Part shown: positions 38,398 to 40,493 of the stretch, piece after piece
How positions within the stretch are numbered: position 1 is the first letter of the stretch
Layout of the letters: each line of letters begins with the position of its first letter
From: Candidatus Nanopelagicales bacterium
GTDB taxonomy: Bacteria > Actinomycetota > Actinomycetes > S36-B12
Reading direction: 5' to 3'
Assembly: GCA_030827125.1 (NCBI GenBank)
Contig: JAURFD010000005.1
Location: forward strand, 117,046 to 157,538
Length of the DNA: 40,493 nt
Translations under genes and position numbers: made by a program
Notes under the pieces: generated by a model
What the model was told of the DNA's origin: nothing
Seen by the model: the letters and a program-made list of their open reading frames with translations, nothing else
Database searches by the model: none

Positions 38398-39258
38398 CTA
38401 GAGGGGTGCTGGCACGCGTCGACCACGACGTTCGGCTCCTACTCCCGCAATCACGACCAGCGCGATTCCGGCGTACTGCAGAGGCAGTGGGAGCTGGTGC
38501 AGGACGACGATGCCGATCACCAGGGCGATCGCTGGTTCGAGTGCCATGAGGGTGCCGAACGCCGCCTTCGTGAGTCGCCGCAGCGCATAGAGTTCCAATG
38601 TCCAGGGAATGAGTGGCAGCAGAATCGCTGAGCCCACCGCGATGACGATGACGCGAGCATCCAGATGACCCCAGACCGCGGGCAGACCGAGTGGAATAGT
38701 GACCACGGCCGCGACCGGTAGCGAGATTGCCAACGCGTCCACGCCCGTGAAGCGGTCACCGACATGCTGCGTGATGACGATGTAGAGCGCCCAGCCCACA
38801 GCAGCGATTGCGGAGCAGGCGACGCCGACGAGATCGGGCGTGCCGTTCCAGGGCTCTGTGAGCAGGAGTACGCCGACGAGGGCGAGCGCCGGCCATGCCA
38901 TGGCCTTGCGACTCGGGCTGTACCAGGCCGCGACCGTGAGCGGACCGAGGAATTCGATGGCGACGGCCATGCCCAGGGGAATGAGCGAGATGGCGGTCAT
39001 GAAGGCGACGGTCATCACGGCGGTGACGAGTCCGAGCAGGACCGGCGCGCGCAGTTCGTGCCACGACCACTGGCTGTAGCGGGGACGGGCAATGAGTACG
39101 AATCCGATGCCACCGAGAAGGAGCCGGAGCCAGGCGGCACCGCTCGCCCCAATGCTGTCGAAGAGGCCGACGGACACGGCCGCACCGAGTTGAACCGACA
39201 GCATGGCCCCCACCGCGAGGGTCCACGCGGGAACCCGATGCGTGGGTGCCGTTGCCAT
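38398..39258 (-). CDS. EamA (RhtA-like) drug/metabolite exporter
   Basis: A 286-residue inner-membrane protein with ten hydrophobic helices, arranged as two EamA repeats (first half ending at about 140, second starting DLVGVACSAIAAVGWALYIVITQHVG). The sequence LLGGIGFVLIARPRYSQW, MTAISLIPLGMAVAIEFLGPLTVA and LYALRRLTKAAFGTLMALEPAIALVIGIVVLHQ matches the RhtA/YedA branch that exports threonine, homoserine or other amino acids. ATG at 39258 lies 8 nt after a TATAGT that is part of a palindrome shared with the divergent XRE-cupin gene, its probable regulator. Confidence 0.9.
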   Translation of the reverse strand: MATAPTHRVPAWTLAVGAMLSVQLGAAVSVGLFDSIGASGAAWLRLLLGGIGFVLIARPRYSQWSWHELRAPVLLGLVTAVMTVAFMTAISLIPLGMAVAIEFLGPLTVAAWYSPSRKAMAWPALALVGVLLLTEPWNGTPDLVGVACSAIAAVGWALYIVITQHVGDRFTGVDALAISLPVAAVVTIPLGLPAVWGHLDARVIVIAVGSAILLPLIPWTLELYALRRLTKAAFGTLMALEPAIALVIGIVVLHQLPLPLQYAGIALVVIAGVGAERRGRRVPAPL

Positions 39259-39264
39259 GGCAGG

Positions 39265-39276
39265 GCACTATAGTGC
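39265..39276. promoter_or_regulatory. Palindromic bidirectional promoter/operator
   Basis: A perfect 12-bp palindrome GCACTATAGTGC (39265-39276) contains TATAGT on both strands: plus at 39269-39274 toward the XRE-cupin gene and minus at 39267-39272 toward the EamA gene. An overlapping AGTGCACT palindrome is at 39272-39279. It is a likely operator for the XRE-cupin protein. Confidence 0.6.
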
Positions 39277-39307
39277 ACTTTCAGCGCAACAGAACTGAGG
39301 TGTCGTG

Positions 39308-39889
39308 ATGGCTGATGAAGCACTCGTGGACCAGATGCCGCTGGCCATTGGCCGGCGAGTCCGCGACGCCCGGACATCGCGTGGGTTGACCCTGGATCAG
39401 CTTGCCGATATCAGCGGAGTGAGCCGCCGCATGATCGTCAATGTGGAGGGCGGCGCGACCAATGCCAGCATCGCCACGCTCCTGCGCCTTTCGACTGCCC
39501 TCGCGGTTCCGCTCGCCGAACTCGTTGACGATCGACCATCGGCGCCACTGGTGCTGACACGCGCGGCCGAGCGCACGCCGCTGTGGCACGGGGCGAGTGG
39601 CGGCACGGCTGAGTTGGTGGCGTCGTCGGACATGCTGGAACTGTGGGAGTGGCACCTTCAGCCGGGTGAGGCGTATGTGTCTGAGCCACACAGTGCTGGC
39701 ACTCGCGAACTACTTCACGTGCACTCCGGTCGGCTCGATGTAGATGTCGCAGGGGAGCGGGTCACGGTGCTGGCTGGTGATGGCGTGAGTTTTGGCGCTG
39801 ACGCGCCGCACGGCTACTTCTGTGCGGGGCGCAGGCCGGTGCGCTTCTCGATGACTGTCCTGGAACCCATGTCCAGGATGCGGCCATGA
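39308..39889 (+). CDS. XRE-cupin transcriptional regulator
   Basis: A 193-residue regulator. The N-terminal XRE helix-turn-helix (residues about 10-65) reads IGRRVRDARTSRGLTLDQLADISGVSRRMIVNVEGGATNASIATLLRLSTAL. The C-terminal half (about 85-185) is a cupin sensor, with WEWHLQPGEAYVSEPHSAGTRELLHVHSGRLDVDV and GDGVSFGADAPHGYF. I chose ATG at 39308 with TGAGG 7 nt upstream, over GTG at 39305. It is divergent from the EamA exporter and overlaps the B3/B4 gene by 4 nt. By analogy it senses the exporter's substrate, probably an amino acid; this is inference. Confidence 0.9.
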   Translation: MADEALVDQMPLAIGRRVRDARTSRGLTLDQLADISGVSRRMIVNVEGGATNASIATLLRLSTALAVPLAELVDDRPSAPLVLTRAAERTPLWHGASGGTAELVASSDMLELWEWHLQPGEAYVSEPHSAGTRELLHVHSGRLDVDVAGERVTVLAGDGVSFGADAPHGYFCAGRRPVRFSMTVLEPMSRMRP

Positions 39890-40493
39890 TGGCGTCGTGG
39901 GAGGGCGACCTAGCAGCGGCCACGATCGACCCCGAGGTGTTCGCGCTGCGCCCCGACTATGTCGCTGTCCTCATCGTGGCGCGGGGACTTGTGCCGGGTG
40001 ACCCCAGCGTGGCGAGTGAGGAGGCGCTGTGTGAGGCCGAAACTGTCGCTGCTCAGGCCCTGGAGGGCGTTGAGGCGCACGACCTGCCGACCATCGCTGA
40101 ATGGCGCTCGGCATTCGCCGCGTTCGGTGTGAAGCCCCGCGAGGCCCGCTCCAGTGCGGAGGCCCTGCTTCGGCGTGTGGGCGCCGGGCTGCCGCGCATC
40201 GATCGACTCACCGACATCTACAACGCGGTCTCCGTGATCCATCAAACACCCATCGGTGGTGAAGACCTCACCGGCTACGTCGGTGCGCCGCGTCTCTCGG
40301 TGGCTCACGGTGACGAGACCTTTGACACGATGGCGAATGGAGAGCCGACCGCTCAGATCGCCTCGGCTGGTGAGGTCATTTGGCGGGACGCGGTCGGTGT
40401 GACCTGCCGTCGCTGGAATTGGCGCCAGTGCGTGCGCACTCGGCTCACGGCCAGGACGACCGACGCCTTGTTCATCATCGATGCGCTTGACAG
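39886..40493 (+). CDS. B3/B4 tRNA-binding domain protein, 3'-truncated by window
   Basis: The first 202 residues of a free-standing B3/B4 domain protein (COG3382), related to the editing domain of the phenylalanyl-tRNA synthetase beta subunit. Visible landmarks are the start MMASWEGDLAAATIDPEVFALRPDY, then FAAFGVKPREARSSAEALLRR, LPRIDRLTDIYNAVSVIHQTPIGGEDL, GEVIWRDAVGVTCRRWNWRQCVRTRL and TTDALFIIDAL. The gene continues past the right edge. It starts ATGATG, overlapping the regulator stop by 4 nt, so it is translationally coupled. Such proteins are proposed to edit mischarged tRNA or bind amino acids; the pairing with an amino-acid-type exporter suggests a shared small-molecule ligand. Confidence 0.8.
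   Translation, partial: MMASWEGDLAAATIDPEVFALRPDYVAVLIVARGLVPGDPSVASEEALCEAETVAAQALEGVEAHDLPTIAEWRSAFAAFGVKPREARSSAEALLRRVGAGLPRIDRLTDIYNAVSVIHQTPIGGEDLTGYVGAPRLSVAHGDETFDTMANGEPTAQIASAGEVIWRDAVGVTCRRWNWRQCVRTRLTARTTDALFIIDALD

Noticed and set aside
38300-38401. Short plus-strand frame of 33 codons between the antiporter and EamA genes.
   Set aside because: No ribosome binding site or spaced -10, no recognisable motif, and it ends inside the EamA stop region; treated as non-coding.
1-40493. Frequent GTACGCCG/CGGCGTAC octamers across the window.
   Set aside because: Most copies fall in codons for Tyr-Ala or Val/Thr-Tyr runs in GC-rich genes; without a background count I cannot claim a functional motif.
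1-40493. CRISPR arrays, tRNA or rRNA genes, insertion sequences, integrases, phage genes.
   Set aside because: None was recognised in reading through both strands; the palindromes lack the regular spacing of a CRISPR array and no transposase gene is present.

Overview
The window is high-GC DNA from the chromosome of an Actinomycetes (Actinomycetota) bacterium. The evidence is an actinobacterial LexA box (TCGAAC-N4-GTTCGA) in front of a SAV_6107/DnaE2/DinB operon, a DUF3040 protein, a SigK/RskA-type sigma/anti-sigma pair, many GTG starts, and an unusually regular set of leaderless promoters (TANNNT-like -10, 6-8 nt, then ATG or GTG). I cannot name the genus. No rRNA, tRNA, CRISPR array, integrase or transposase was seen. 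This is mostly ordinary chromosome with several decayed or modified genes and a scatter of long palindromic repeats.

Layout. 1-2860: start of a secreted protein, an MFS transporter and a beta-CASP metallo-beta-lactamase-fold nuclease. 2943-5902 (minus): a cell-surface cassette of DUF4397 surface protein, class F sortase, ECF sigma factor and RskA-like anti-sigma factor, with a SigK-like promoter in front of the DUF4397 gene. 6062-9452: SRPBCC protein, a P450 remnant abutting a methyltransferase, a hydratase, a PH-like membrane protein and a glutathione peroxidase. 9481-15319 (plus): a DNA-damage mutagenesis operon behind a LexA box: DUF6504, a SAV_6107 HEPN protein, DnaE2 (carrying a 57-nt in-frame palindrome) and a catalytic Y-family polymerase; DUF3040 follows. 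15856-21419 (minus): alpha/beta hydrolase and the TgpA transglutaminase/DUF58/MoxR operon.

21497-29176: MaoC dehydratase and VOC protein, secretory lipase, a small acidic protein, a bilobal pepsin-like aspartic protease, a small hypothetical, patatin, methyltransferase, a VOC-helical fusion and a TauE/SafE exporter. 29366-36247: PucR regulator, an SGNH-like protein lacking its catalytic Ser and His, DUF72, alpha/beta hydrolase, three small envelope or cytosolic proteins, an AzgA-type purine permease and a truncated haemoglobin that appears to have lost the segment with its proximal histidine. 36266-40493: second TauE/SafE protein overlapping an antiporter tail to tail, then EamA exporter, XRE-cupin regulator and a B3/B4 protein around a shared palindromic promoter.

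Functional links. The clearest unit is the SOS mutasome operon, where a HEPN protein retaining an R-x4-H motif is encoded between the LexA box and two error-prone polymerases. The second is the sigma/anti-sigma/sortase/DUF4397 cassette. Long hairpins at 11312-11368, 22451-22503, 33634-33694 and 34256-34307 sit in a coding, a divergent and two convergent settings. They are therefore better read as dispersed palindromic elements than as simple terminators, although the two convergent ones could also terminate transcription.
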